NCBI GenBank assembly: GCA_017998195.1
Contig: JAGODN010000017.1
Span: 1-14,931 of the forward strand
From: Desulfobulbus sp.
Lineage (GTDB): Bacteria; Desulfobacterota; Desulfobulbia; Desulfobulbales; Desulfobulbaceae
DNA length: 14,931 nt
Reading direction: 5' to 3'
In this document: one piece after another, positions 7,079-14,805 of the stretch
Layout: the number at the start of each line of letters is the position of its first letter
How positions within the stretch are numbered: the stretch's first letter is position 1
Position numbers and translations under genes: made by a program
Notes under the pieces: model-generated
Databases searched by the model: none
What the model saw: the letters and a program-made list of their open reading frames with translations, nothing else
Told to the model about the DNA's origin: nothing

Positions 7079-9094
7079 ATGGCATTACCGAATAAGCCGA
7101 AAGGCGAGCTTGCTGCCGTTGTCGATCCGGAAATCGTAGAGCATGAGTGCGATGTGCTGATCGTTGGCGGCGGTATGGCTGCATGCGGCGCGGCGTTCGA
7201 GATCAACAAGTGGGCCCCCGAGGGCATGAAAGTCATCCTGGTGGACAAGGCCTCCCTCGAGCGCTCCGGCGCCGTTGCCCAGGGTCTTTCCGCCATCAAC
7301 ACCTACATCGGTGAGAACGCCATCGAAGACTATGTCAAGATGGTCCGCAACGACCTGATGGGCGTTGTTCGCGAAGACCTCATTTATGACCTCGGTCGTC
7401 ACGTTGACGAGTCGGTCAAGCTGTTCGAGGAGTGGGGTCTGCCGATCTGGAAGCGTGCCGACGACGGCAGCAACCTGGACGGTGCCAAGCCTGCCAAGAC
7501 CCTGCGTGAAGGCGGTGTGCCGGTTCGTACCGGTAAGTGGCAGATCATGATCAACGGTGAGTCCTACAAGTGCATCGTTGCCGAGCCCGCCAAGAAGGCC
7601 CTGGGCGAGGCCAACGTGCATGAGCGCGTGTTCATCGTCAAGATGCTGCTTGACAAGAACAAAGAGAACACCATCGCCGGTGCCGTCGGTTTCTCCACCC
7701 GCGAGAACAAGGTGCATGTCTACAAGTGCAAGACTGCCCTGGTCGCCTGCGGCGGCGCGGTCAACATCTTCCGTCCCCGGTCCACCGGTGAGGGCAAGGG
7801 TCGCGCTTGGTACCCGGTATGGAACGCCGGTTCCACCTACACCATGTGTGCCCAGGTCGGTGCAACCCTGACCATGATGGAAAACCGCTTCACCCCCTCC
7901 CGCTTCAAGGATGGGTACGGTCCGGTCGGCGCCTGGTTCCTGCTGTTCAAGGCCAAGGTGCAGAACGGCCTGGGCGAGTTCTACGCCAACAGCCCGGATG
8001 CAAAGGGCGAGCTCGAGAAGTTCATGCCGTACGGCGCCTCCCCGGTCACCCCGACCTGTCTGCGTAACCACCTGATGCTCAACGAGTTGAAGGCTGGCCG
8101 CGGCCCGATCTACATGGCCACCGAGGTCGCTCTCAATGCCTTCCTGGATGCACAGCGTGCCGCCGGCAAGGACGAGAAGGAAGTCAAGAAGTTCTGGAAG
8201 CACCTCGAGTCCGAGGCCTGGGAAGACTTCCTCGACATGTCCGTTGGCCAGGCCGGCCTGTGGGCAGGTATGGACATCGAGCCGGAGAAGGTTGGTTCCG
8301 AGATCATGCCGACCGAACCCTACATGCTGGGCTCCCATTCCGGTTGCTGCGGCATCTGGACCTCCGGCCCGAACGAGGATTGGGTACCCACCGTTGATGG
8401 CCCGCGTTCGCATCAGTACAAGTGGGGCTACAACCGCATGACCACGGTCAACGGTCTGTTCACCGCCGGTGACGGTGTTGGCGCCTCCGGTCACAAGTTC
8501 TCCTCCGGTTCGCATGCCGAGGGTCGTATCTGCGCCAAGCAGATGGTCAAGTACTGCCGTGACAATGCCGGCTTCAAGCCCGAGCTGGCCCAGACCGCCA
8601 AGGAACTGGCTGACGAAGTGTACGCACCGGTTCGTCTGTTCCATCAGTTCAAGGATGCCTCCACCGCGGTGGATGTCAACCCGAACTACGTCAAGCCTGC
8701 AGGCCTGATGATGCGTCTGATGAAGGCCACCGACGAGTACGGCGGTGGTGTTGCGACCTACTACATGACCTCCGGCAAGCTGCTCAATATCTGCCTCGAC
8801 CTGCTCCGCCTCATGCGTGAGGATGCCGAGAAGATGGCTGCCGGCGACCTGCACGAACTGCTGCGCGCCTGGGAGAACTACCACCGCATCTGGTGTGTGG
8901 AGACCCACATTCGCCACATCGAGTTCCGGAAAGAGTCCCGTTACCCGGGCTTCTATTACCGGTCTGACTACCCGACCTGTGATGACGAGAACTGGAAGGT
9001 GTTTGTCAACTCCACCTTTGATCCCAAGAGCAAAGAGTGGAAGTGCGAGAAGGTCAACTGCATCAACATCATCGAGACCACTCCTTGGCTCTGA
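7079..9094 (+). CDS. aprA: Adenylylsulfate reductase, alpha (FAD) subunit
   Basis: A 671-residue flavoprotein of the fumarate reductase/succinate dehydrogenase superfamily. With AprB it interconverts APS plus two electrons with AMP and sulfite. The FAD-binding Rossmann motif is VLIVGGGMAACGA (glycines 30-32). Active-site regions known in the family are present: R270 in MMENRFTPSRF and H420 in GSHSGCCGIW, with the second FAD-contact block around GDGVGASGHKFSSGSHAEGR. Length fits the family. GAGGAG at 7065-7070 lies 8 bases before the ATG. The codons are visibly biased (frequent GGT, CGT, GTT among C-ending codons) compared with the riboflavin genes, as expected for a very highly expressed protein. 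A terminator follows at once. Confidence 0.98.
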   Translation: MALPNKPKGELAAVVDPEIVEHECDVLIVGGGMAACGAAFEINKWAPEGMKVILVDKASLERSGAVAQGLSAINTYIGENAIEDYVKMVRNDLMGVVREDLIYDLGRHVDESVKLFEEWGLPIWKRADDGSNLDGAKPAKTLREGGVPVRTGKWQIMINGESYKCIVAEPAKKALGEANVHERVFIVKMLLDKNKENTIAGAVGFSTRENKVHVYKCKTALVACGGAVNIFRPRSTGEGKGRAWYPVWNAGSTYTMCAQVGATLTMMENRFTPSRFKDGYGPVGAWFLLFKAKVQNGLGEFYANSPDAKGELEKFMPYGASPVTPTCLRNHLMLNELKAGRGPIYMATEVALNAFLDAQRAAGKDEKEVKKFWKHLESEAWEDFLDMSVGQAGLWAGMDIEPEKVGSEIMPTEPYMLGSHSGCCGIWTSGPNEDWVPTVDGPRSHQYKWGYNRMTTVNGLFTAGDGVGASGHKFSSGSHAEGRICAKQMVKYCRDNAGFKPELAQTAKELADEVYAPVRLFHQFKDASTAVDVNPNYVKPAGLMMRLMKATDEYGGGVATYYMTSGKLLNICLDLLRLMREDAEKMAAGDLHELLRAWENYHRIWCVETHIRHIEFRKESRYPGFYYRSDYPTCDDENWKVFVNSTFDPKSKEWKCEKVNCINIIETTPWL

Positions 9095-9123
9095 TACCGC
9101 TGCGGCATTGACCGTCTGAAAAG

Positions 9124-9161
9124 AAATCTCCAGGCTCCTTTCGGGAGCCTGGAGATTTTTT
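9124..9161 (+). terminator. Intrinsic terminator after aprA
   Basis: A perfect 15-bp stem, 9124-9138 against 9144-9158, with a 5-base loop and a run of T at 9156-9161. It begins 29 bases after the aprA stop. It is strong by appearance and separates aprBA from qmoABC. Confidence 0.95.
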
Positions 9162-9171
9162 GTATGCGGCT

Positions 9172-9232
9172 TTGATTTTGTTTGAGTTGATGCGAAAGAT
9201 GAAGTAGTTTTTCTCATTTCGTTTCAATTGAA
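9172..9232 (+). promoter_or_regulatory. Weak promoter-like sequence and palindrome before qmoA
   Basis: TTGATT at 9172-9177 is followed after 17 bases by AAAGAT (9195-9200), a poor -10. A 10-base perfect palindrome TTCAATTGAA lies at 9223-9232, about 45 bases before qmoA. No convincing sigma70 promoter was found in this gap, so qmo may use a non-standard promoter, an activator, or read-through from aprA. Confidence 0.25.
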
Positions 9233-9277
9233 CCAGAAATCACCTTTCATCAATACCAGCAGTTACGGAGGTTTGGC

Positions 9278-10531
9278 ATGAGTGACACTGCAGGCAATGG
9301 TGCGGTACTGGTCGTGGGCGGCGGTATCAGCGGTCTCACCGCTGCTCTCGAGGCTGCGGAAGTCGGCAATGACGTTTTTCTCGTCGAGAAAAACGCCTAT
9401 TTCGGCGGCCGGGTAGCCCAGCTCAATCAGTATTTCCCCAAACTTTGTCCCCCGACATGCGGCCTTGAGATTAACTTCAAGCGCATCAAAGACAACCGCA
9501 AGATCAGAACCTACACCCTCACCACGGTCAAATCGGTTTCCGGCGGACCCGGTAATTACGACGTTACGCTCGAAACCGCGCCCCGGTACATCAATTCGAA
9601 CTGCACCGCCTGCGGAGACTGCGCCCAGGCCTGCACCGACGAGATCGACGACGCCTTCAACTTCGGCATGCGCAAGATCAAGGCGGCCTATCTGCCCCAC
9701 GAGATGGCCTTTCCGCGTCGCTACGTGCTTGCCAAGGAGGCCTGTTCAGCCGAATGTCTCAGCGCTGTCAAGGCGGCCTGCAAGTACAATGCGGTGGATC
9801 TGGACATGCAGCCCAAGACCTTCACGCTGAAGGTCAGTTCGATCGTCTGGTCGACCGGCTGGAACCCCTACGATGCCAACAACATCACCAACCTCAACTT
9901 TGCCTCCTCGCCGGCGATCATCACCAACATGATGATGGAGCGCTTGGCCGCGGACAACGGCCCGACCCAGGGCAAGATCCTCAGGCCCGGGGACAACAAG
10001 GAGCCCGCCTCGTTTGCCTTTGTCCAGTGCGCCGGTTCCCGTGACGAGAACCACCTCGAGCACTGCTCGTACATCTGCTGCATGGCGACCTTCAAGCATA
10101 TCTCCTACATCCGTTCGCAGTATCCGGATGCCAAGATTTACGTCTTTTACATCGATCTGCGTACCCCCGGCAAATACGAGCATTTCCGCGAGAAATACAT
10201 GGCCGACGCCAACACCGTCTTCATTAAAGGCAAGGTGGCGGACATTGTCGCCGAGCGGGACGGCGGGGTGACCCTGACCGCCGAGGATGCGGTTTCCGGC
10301 CGCAAGGTGCACCAGAAGGTGGATCTCTGTGTTCTTGCCACCGGTATGGAACCTGCCCTCGGTGACCAGGGACGGGCGCTGGGGGTCAAGCTCGATGGCA
10401 ATGGTTTCGCCGTCTCCGAGCCGGAGAAAGGCATGTTTGCAGCGGGCTGCGCCAAGTCGGCCGTTGATGTGTACACCAGTGGACAGTCCTCCACTGCAGC
10501 TGCTCTCAAAGCAATCCAGATCGGTCGGTAG
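9278..10531 (+). CDS. qmoA: Quinone-interacting membrane-bound oxidoreductase subunit QmoA
   Basis: A 417-residue soluble HdrA-like flavoprotein of the Qmo complex that links the menaquinone pool to APS reductase. It opens with the FAD-binding motif VLVVGGGISGLTAALEA (glycines 14-16) and VEKNAYFGGRV. A PKLCPPTCG segment and a cluster-like C-x2-C-x2-C-x3-C motif at C109, C112, C115 and C119 (NCTACGDCAQAC) follow; further cysteines occur in ACSAECLSAVKAAC and CSYICCMATFKH. Near the end, ATGMEP and the closing STAAALKAIQ are typical of HdrA-type proteins. GGAGG at 9267-9271 lies 6 bases before the ATG. It stands first of three genes in QmoABC order, behind aprBA, which confirms the call over a true heterodisulfide reductase subunit. 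Confidence 0.95.
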   Translation: MSDTAGNGAVLVVGGGISGLTAALEAAEVGNDVFLVEKNAYFGGRVAQLNQYFPKLCPPTCGLEINFKRIKDNRKIRTYTLTTVKSVSGGPGNYDVTLETAPRYINSNCTACGDCAQACTDEIDDAFNFGMRKIKAAYLPHEMAFPRRYVLAKEACSAECLSAVKAACKYNAVDLDMQPKTFTLKVSSIVWSTGWNPYDANNITNLNFASSPAIITNMMMERLAADNGPTQGKILRPGDNKEPASFAFVQCAGSRDENHLEHCSYICCMATFKHISYIRSQYPDAKIYVFYIDLRTPGKYEHFREKYMADANTVFIKGKVADIVAERDGGVTLTAEDAVSGRKVHQKVDLCVLATGMEPALGDQGRALGVKLDGNGFAVSEPEKGMFAAGCAKSAVDVYTSGQSSTAAALKAIQIGR

Positions 10532-10542
10532 GAGGAAAGTCA

Positions 10543-12792
10543 ATGAAGAAAGTATATGGTGCATATCTCTGTACTGGTTGTGGCATTGGCGACGTCCTCG
10601 ATGTGGATGGCCTGAAGGATGCGGCTTCCGATGCCGGCATCGACATGAAGGAGCACGCCTGTCTCTGCGGTGCCGACGGACGGGCCTTCATCCAAAAGGA
10701 CATTGCCGACAATGGCGTCAACACTGTCGTTGTCTGCGCCTGTTCGCCCCGGGTCATGCAGAAGGAATTCGATTTTGGCGAGCAGACCATCACCGTGCGC
10801 GGCAACCTGCGCGAGCATGTCGCCTGGACCGGCAGCCTGAAGGAAGATGGCAGTGTCGACGATTTTCTCCAGGAGATGGGCACTGACTATGTGCGCATGG
10901 CCGTCACCCGGGCTCAGAAGACGGAACTGCCGGTACCGTACAAGCTGGAAACCATCTGCAAGAAGATCCTGGTCATGGGCGGCGGTATCGCCGGACTCAC
11001 CGCGGCCAAGGAAGCGGCCGCAGCCGGCTACGAGGTGACCATCGTCGAGAAAGACGCCCAACTGGGCGGCAAGGCGCTGGGGTGGCGGAAAATGTTCCCC
11101 ACGGCCTACCCGTACACCGAGTTGGAGGCTCCCAACATCCAGCAGATGATTGCCGAGGTGCAGGCGAACAGCAAAATCACCGTCAAAACCGGCTGTGAAG
11201 TGGCCCGTATCGGCGGGAGCCCCGGCCAGTTCAACGTGACCCTCAAACCGGCTGGAACCAGCACGGAATGGGACGCTCCGGCCAAGGTCACCGCTGACCA
11301 GCAGGATCTGATCAACAAGGGTGAGCTGGAAGACCCGAACAAGGGCATGCAGAAGTACACCGTGCTCAACCCTGAAGGTGAAATCTTCGGCGCAGTCGTG
11401 CTTGCCACCGGCTGGAAGCCTGCCGATGTCTCGGAATACGAACACCTTGGCTACGGCAAACTGACCAACGTGGTCACCAACGCTGAATTTGAGAAACTGG
11501 CCAAGAGCGGTAAGGTGCCCGCACGGGTTGCCTTTGTCCAGAGCCCCGGCGGAAAGGACAATGACAAGGACTTCCCCTACTGCAACTCGGTCACCTCGAT
11601 GGTCGCCCTCAAACAGGCGAATTACGTGATTGAGGACAACCCGGTCGACGGGCAGGCCTACGTGCTCTACCAGCACATGCGCACCCCGGGCAATGCCGAA
11701 TTCTTTTACAAGGGCATGCAGGCCAAGGACGGCGTGTTCATGACCAAGGGCGCGGTGACCAAGGTGTCTGCGGCCGGTTCCAACCTGGTGGTCGATGTCG
11801 AAAACACCCTGATCGGCGAAGACCTGCAACTCCAAGTCGACATGGTCGTGCTGGCAGCCGGCATGGTGCCGACCACCGTGGCCGATCCGGTCATCAACTT
11901 GGCCTACCGCCAGGGCCCTGCCTTCCTGGATCTCGACCTGTTCGACGGGTACGCCGACTCGCATTTCATCTGCTTCCCCTACGAGACCCGGCGGACCGGT
12001 ATCTACACCTGCGGTGGTGTGCGCAAGGCCGAGACCATGGAGGAAACCATCGATGACGCCACCGGTGCGGCCCTGAAGGCAATCCAGTGCATCGAGTCCG
12101 CCAATCGCGGTGTGGCCGTACACCCGCGGTCCGGTGATCAGACCTATCCGGACTTCTTCTTTTCCCGCTGCACCCAGTGCAAGCGGTGTACGGAAGAGTG
12201 TCCGTTCGGTGCGCTCGACGACGACGAGAAGGGTACGCCGCTGCCCAACCCGACTCGCTGCCGCCGCTGCGGTACCTGCATGGGCGCCTGTCCCGAGCGG
12301 ATCATCAACTTCGCCGACTACAGCATCGACATGATCGGTTCGATGGTCAAGGCCATCGAGGTGCCGGACGATGACGAGGAGAAGTTGCGCGTCGCCGTGT
12401 TTGTCTGCGAAAACGATGCCTACCCGGCCATCGACATGTCCGGCATGCACCGGAACAAGATCAATCGGCTGGTCCGTTTCATCCCGGTCCGGTGCCTGGG
12501 CTCGGTCAACATGGTCTGGATCAAGGACGCCATGTCGTCCGGTATGGACGGAGCCCTGTTGTTGGGCTGCAAATACGGCGACGATTACCAGTGCCACTTT
12601 GTCAAGGGGTCGGAAATCGCTTCGCGGAGAATGGAGAACATCGGCGAGACTCTCGGGTCGCTTGGTCTTGAACCGGAACGGTGCGCTGTGCGCGAGATCG
12701 CCATTTCCGATTACGACAAGATCCCTGCGATCATCGATGAATTCGTCGAAGAAATCGTGGCCATGGGCCCCAACCCGTTCAAGGGCTTCTGA
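10543..12792 (+). CDS. qmoB: Quinone-interacting membrane-bound oxidoreductase subunit QmoB
   Basis: A 749-residue HdrA-like protein with an added hydrogenase-delta (MvhD-like) domain. The N-terminal 130 residues carry CTGCG (C10, C13), CLCG and VCACSPRVM, as in HdrA. The FAD-binding fold starts at about 140 with MGGGIAGLTAAKEA (glycines 146-148) and VEKDAQLGGKA. Two [4Fe-4S] ferredoxin sites follow: C543, C546, C549, C553 and C573, C576, C579, C583. From about residue 610 comes the MvhD-like domain with VFVCEN, PVRCLGSVN and LLGCKYGDDYQC. It probably passes electrons between QmoC and QmoA/AprB. The ribosome binding site AGGAGG (10530-10535) overlaps the qmoA stop, so the two genes are coupled. 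Confidence 0.96.
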   Translation: MKKVYGAYLCTGCGIGDVLDVDGLKDAASDAGIDMKEHACLCGADGRAFIQKDIADNGVNTVVVCACSPRVMQKEFDFGEQTITVRGNLREHVAWTGSLKEDGSVDDFLQEMGTDYVRMAVTRAQKTELPVPYKLETICKKILVMGGGIAGLTAAKEAAAAGYEVTIVEKDAQLGGKALGWRKMFPTAYPYTELEAPNIQQMIAEVQANSKITVKTGCEVARIGGSPGQFNVTLKPAGTSTEWDAPAKVTADQQDLINKGELEDPNKGMQKYTVLNPEGEIFGAVVLATGWKPADVSEYEHLGYGKLTNVVTNAEFEKLAKSGKVPARVAFVQSPGGKDNDKDFPYCNSVTSMVALKQANYVIEDNPVDGQAYVLYQHMRTPGNAEFFYKGMQAKDGVFMTKGAVTKVSAAGSNLVVDVENTLIGEDLQLQVDMVVLAAGMVPTTVADPVINLAYRQGPAFLDLDLFDGYADSHFICFPYETRRTGIYTCGGVRKAETMEETIDDATGAALKAIQCIESANRGVAVHPRSGDQTYPDFFFSRCTQCKRCTEECPFGALDDDEKGTPLPNPTRCRRCGTCMGACPERIINFADYSIDMIGSMVKAIEVPDDDEEKLRVAVFVCENDAYPAIDMSGMHRNKINRLVRFIPVRCLGSVNMVWIKDAMSSGMDGALLLGCKYGDDYQCHFVKGSEIASRRMENIGETLGSLGLEPERCAVREIAISDYDKIPAIIDEFVEEIVAMGPNPFKGF

Positions 12793-12808
12793 TCGCAGCT
12801 GTTCGGAG

Positions 12809-12843
12809 CTGTGCCCGTCCGTCCCCCGGACGCACGGGCACAG
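12809..12843 (+). repeat. Strong hairpin between qmoB and qmoC without a T-run
   Basis: Positions 12809-12824 pair with 12828-12843: 15 base pairs, one C-C mismatch at 12819, and a CCC loop. It starts 17 bases after the qmoB stop in a 120-base gap. GCTTCGC follows instead of T residues, so it is not an intrinsic terminator. Likely roles are protection of the qmoAB 3' end after cleavage, a pause site, or a damper on qmoC expression. Confidence 0.8.
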
Positions 12844-12912
12844 GCTTCGCTGTCGCGGTCAGCACGGCCGGCGCGACATGGAGTTCATCATCATTCATGA
12901 CAGGAGAAAACA

Positions 12913-14121
12913 ATGTCTATGAACGTGCAACCCGATCTTGATTTTATCAAGGCGATGAAAGAGGCGGGCGGTGACACGCTGAAGCAGTGTTACCAGTGTG
13001 CAACCTGTTCCGTCGCCTGCCCCCTCTCCACCGATGACAAGCCCTTCCCCCGCAGGGAGATGATCCTGGCCCAGTGGGGACTGAAGGACAAACTGCTTGC
13101 AGACCCGAATATTTTCCTGTGTCATCACTGCGGCGATTGTACCACCCTGTGTCCGCGCGGGGCAAAACCCGGCGATGTGCTCGGCGCCATTCGTGCCTAT
13201 GCCTACCGCTCGCTCGGTTGGCCCAAGGGGCTGGCTGAATTGTGCAGTTCTGTCAAGAACCTGCCTGTTCTCATCGGTATCCCGGCCGTGGCCATTTTCG
13301 TTCTCTGGCTGATCTCCGGTGGCATGCATATCCCGGAGGGTGAGAAATTTGCCCGCGTCGGGTATACGCATTTCTTCGGTCACTGGGATTTCCGCCTGCT
13401 GTCCAAGAACGTTCTCTTCATCGACATCATCATGCTCACCGCGGTGGGTATCGCCATCACCTCGGTGTACAAGGGTATCTCCAAGCTGTGGCAGGGGATG
13501 CAGGCGTCCGTGGGTGCGACCGAGGTGCCGTACCGCCCCTCCGTGCCGCAGTTCGTCAAGATGTTTCTCTGGCCGGCACTCAAAGAGATCCTTGAGCACC
13601 GGAGGTTCCGTGAGTGCACCGAGAACCAGGATCGGATCAAGGGGCATAAACCCTTGATGTTCGCCTTCATCGGTCTGTTCATCGTGACCCTGTATTCCAT
13701 GTTCACCCAGGACGTGATCGGTATCTTTATTCCCTCCATGCATGGTCCCATCTCCATGTGGAACCCGATCAAGGTACTGGCCAACGTCTCGGCCGTGGCC
13801 ATGATCGTCGGCATCGGCATCCTCTGGATGAACCGGACCAAGATGGAGGCATCCGGGAAGGCCATGAACACCTTCTACGATTGGTTTATCATCTGGATCA
13901 TCATGGGAGTGGGTGTGACCGGCCTGGCGGCCGAGCTGCTGCGGCTTGTCGGTATCCCGTCGCTCGGCTACGTGGTCTATTACCTGCACCTCATTTCTGT
14001 GGCCATGCTCTTCCTGTACATGCCGTACACCAAATTCGCGCACCTGGTGTATCGGACCTTTGCCATGGCGTTCGAGCGGTACCGTGATTCGGCCTTCATC
14101 AAAAATCCGCTGAATCAGTAA
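12913..14121 (+). CDS. qmoC: Quinone-interacting membrane-bound oxidoreductase subunit QmoC
   Basis: A 402-residue fusion of an HdrC-like ferredoxin and an HdrE-like cytochrome b. Two cluster motifs in the cytoplasmic N-terminus are C26, C29, C32, C36 (CYQCATCSVACP) and C70, C73, C76, C80 (CHHCGDCTTLCP). About six membrane helices follow, the first two near 118-136 and 166-186, later ones within FAFIGLFIVTLYSMF, VLANVSAVAMIVGIGIL, WFIIWIIMGVGVTGL and VYYLHLISVAMLFLY. Histidines in and beside these helices are candidate heme b ligands. It exchanges electrons with menaquinol and passes them to QmoA/B. AGGAG at 12902-12906 lies 6 bases before the ATG. The 120-base gap from qmoB holds a hairpin. 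Length and fusion are as in sulfate-reducer QmoC. Confidence 0.96.
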   Translation: MSMNVQPDLDFIKAMKEAGGDTLKQCYQCATCSVACPLSTDDKPFPRREMILAQWGLKDKLLADPNIFLCHHCGDCTTLCPRGAKPGDVLGAIRAYAYRSLGWPKGLAELCSSVKNLPVLIGIPAVAIFVLWLISGGMHIPEGEKFARVGYTHFFGHWDFRLLSKNVLFIDIIMLTAVGIAITSVYKGISKLWQGMQASVGATEVPYRPSVPQFVKMFLWPALKEILEHRRFRECTENQDRIKGHKPLMFAFIGLFIVTLYSMFTQDVIGIFIPSMHGPISMWNPIKVLANVSAVAMIVGIGILWMNRTKMEASGKAMNTFYDWFIIWIIMGVGVTGLAAELLRLVGIPSLGYVVYYLHLISVAMLFLYMPYTKFAHLVYRTFAMAFERYRDSAFIKNPLNQ

Positions 14122-14144
14122 GATCTCCTATCTGACAGGTTTGG

Positions 14145-14178
14145 AAAAACCGGAAGCACCTTGCTTCCGGTTTTTTTT
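14145..14178 (+). terminator. Intrinsic terminator after qmoC
   Basis: ACCGGAAGCA at 14149-14158 pairs with TGCTTCCGGT at 14162-14171 around a 3-base loop, with flanking A and T runs that extend the helix and eight T residues at 14171-14178. It ends the qmo operon about 70 bases before the first tRNA. Confidence 0.95.
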
Positions 14179-14209
14179 CGATTTGGCGGTTAGGTGTGCA
14201 AGAAAAACA

Positions 14210-14237
14210 TTGATTTTTGAAAACCAGCAGCTATAAT
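14210..14237 (+). promoter_or_regulatory. Promoter of the tRNA-tuf operon
   Basis: TTGATT (14210-14215) and a perfect TATAAT (14232-14237) are separated by 16 bases. The tRNA begins 13 bases after the -10 box, so the transcript would start a few bases before the first tRNA. Its position directly behind a terminator and before stable RNA genes strongly supports it. Confidence 0.85.
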
Positions 14238-14249
14238 TGCAAAGTTCAT

Positions 14250-14325
14250 GCTGGCGTAGCTCAACTGGCAGAGCACCTGATTTGTAATCAGGGGGTTGCG
14301 GGTTCAAGTCCCATCGCCAGCTCCA
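14250..14325 (+). tRNA. tRNA-Thr (anticodon UGU)
   Basis: A complete 76-base cloverleaf including encoded CCA. Acceptor GCTGGCG (14250-14256) pairs with CGCCAGC (14315-14321). The D stem is GCTC/GAGC. The anticodon stem CCTGA/TCAGG encloses the loop TTTGTAA with anticodon TGT, reading ACA. The T arm carries GGGTTCAAGTCCC. It is first in the four-tRNA cluster, at the position of thrU in E. coli. Confidence 0.97.
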
Positions 14326-14354
14326 GGATGAGCAGAGGCCAAAAGCCAGAAAAA

Positions 14355-14383
14355 AGAAAGCATAGCCATGCAGGCTCCTTTCT
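14355..14383 (+). repeat. Possible stem-loop between tRNA-Thr(UGU) and tRNA-Tyr
   Basis: AGAAAG 14355-14360 pairs with CTTTCT 14378-14383, and AGCC 14364-14367 with GGCT 14373-14376 around ATGCA. It lies in the 84-base spacer, the longest between tRNAs here, and is followed by a T-rich stretch (GTCTTTTGTCTTC). It could be a processing signal or a weak pause site. Confidence 0.35.
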
Positions 14384-14409
14384 GTCTTTTGTCTTCAGCA
14401 AATATATGT

Positions 14410-14494
14410 GGAGGGGTTCCCGAGCGGCCAAAGGGAACAGACTGTAAATCTGTCGGCGGAGCCTTCGGAGGTTCGAATCCTCCCCCCTCCACCA
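14410..14494 (+). tRNA. tRNA-Tyr (anticodon GUA)
   Basis: A class II tRNA of 85 bases with a long variable arm and encoded CCA. Acceptor GGAGGGG (14410-14416) pairs with CCCCTCC (14484-14490). The anticodon stem ACAGA/TCTGT encloses CTGTAAA with anticodon GTA, reading UAU/UAC. The T loop is GGTTCGAATCC. Second in the cluster, as tyrU in E. coli. Confidence 0.97.
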
Positions 14495-14505
14495 TTTTTT
14501 CGGCC

Positions 14506-14529
14506 CGGTGCAGCCTTGGTGCTGCACTG
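14506..14529 (+). repeat. Hairpin between tRNA-Tyr and tRNA-Gly
   Basis: GTGCAGC 14508-14514 pairs with GCTGCAC 14521-14527 around a 6-base loop. It extends outward by a G-T wobble (14507/14528) and a C-G pair (14506/14529), for about 9 bp. No T-run follows. It occupies most of the 44-base spacer and probably spaces or guides tRNA processing. Confidence 0.5.
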
Positions 14530-14538
14530 AAATGCGAA

Positions 14539-14613
14539 GCGGGAATAGCTCAATGGTAGAGCATCAGCCTTCCAAGCTGAGGGTTGCGGGTTCGAGTCTC
14601 GTTTCCCGCTCCA
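14539..14613 (+). tRNA. tRNA-Gly (anticodon UCC)
   Basis: A complete 75-base cloverleaf with encoded CCA. Acceptor GCGGGAA (14539-14545) pairs with TTCCCGC (14603-14609). The D stem is GCTC/GAGC. The anticodon stem TCAGC/GCTGA encloses CTTCCAA with anticodon TCC, reading GGA/GGG. The T loop includes GGTTCGAGTC. Third in the cluster, as glyT in E. coli. Confidence 0.97.
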
Positions 14614-14664
14614 ATTCCGTTTTGAGCAGGCAGGTCGCGCCGGCCTGTGCAGTCGGTTATTATC

Positions 14665-14739
14665 GCCCACGTAACTCAGTGGTAGAGTACCTCCTTGGTA
14701 AGGAGGAAGCCATCGGTTCAAGTCCGATCGTGGGCTCCA
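14665..14739 (+). tRNA. tRNA-Thr (anticodon GGU)
   Basis: A complete 75-base cloverleaf with encoded CCA. Acceptor GCCCACG (14665-14671) pairs with CGTGGGC (14729-14735). The D stem is ACTC/GAGT. The anticodon stem CCTCC/GGAGG encloses TTGGTAA with anticodon GGT, reading ACC/ACU. The T arm is ATCGGTTCAAGTCCGAT. It lies 66 bases before tuf, in the place of thrT in E. coli. Confidence 0.97.
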
Positions 14740-14805
14740 GTATTTCAGTCGGTGCGCAGGTTGCCGGTTGAGTCAAGTTGAACACTTTGTCCAAGGAGAC
14801 ATGAG

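Noticed and set aside
7085..9217. Minus-strand open frame of 710 codons opposite aprA
   Set aside because: Shadow of aprA; it also runs through the terminator hairpin and shows no family motif.
10540..12597. Minus-strand open frame of 685 codons opposite qmoB
   Set aside because: Shadow of qmoB with the same His/Gly/Asp-rich composition and no ribosome binding site.
14217..14771. Short protein frames across the tRNA cluster
   Set aside because: They run through four complete tRNA genes with encoded CCA and are artefacts. The peptides resemble the spurious proteins often predicted over tRNAs.
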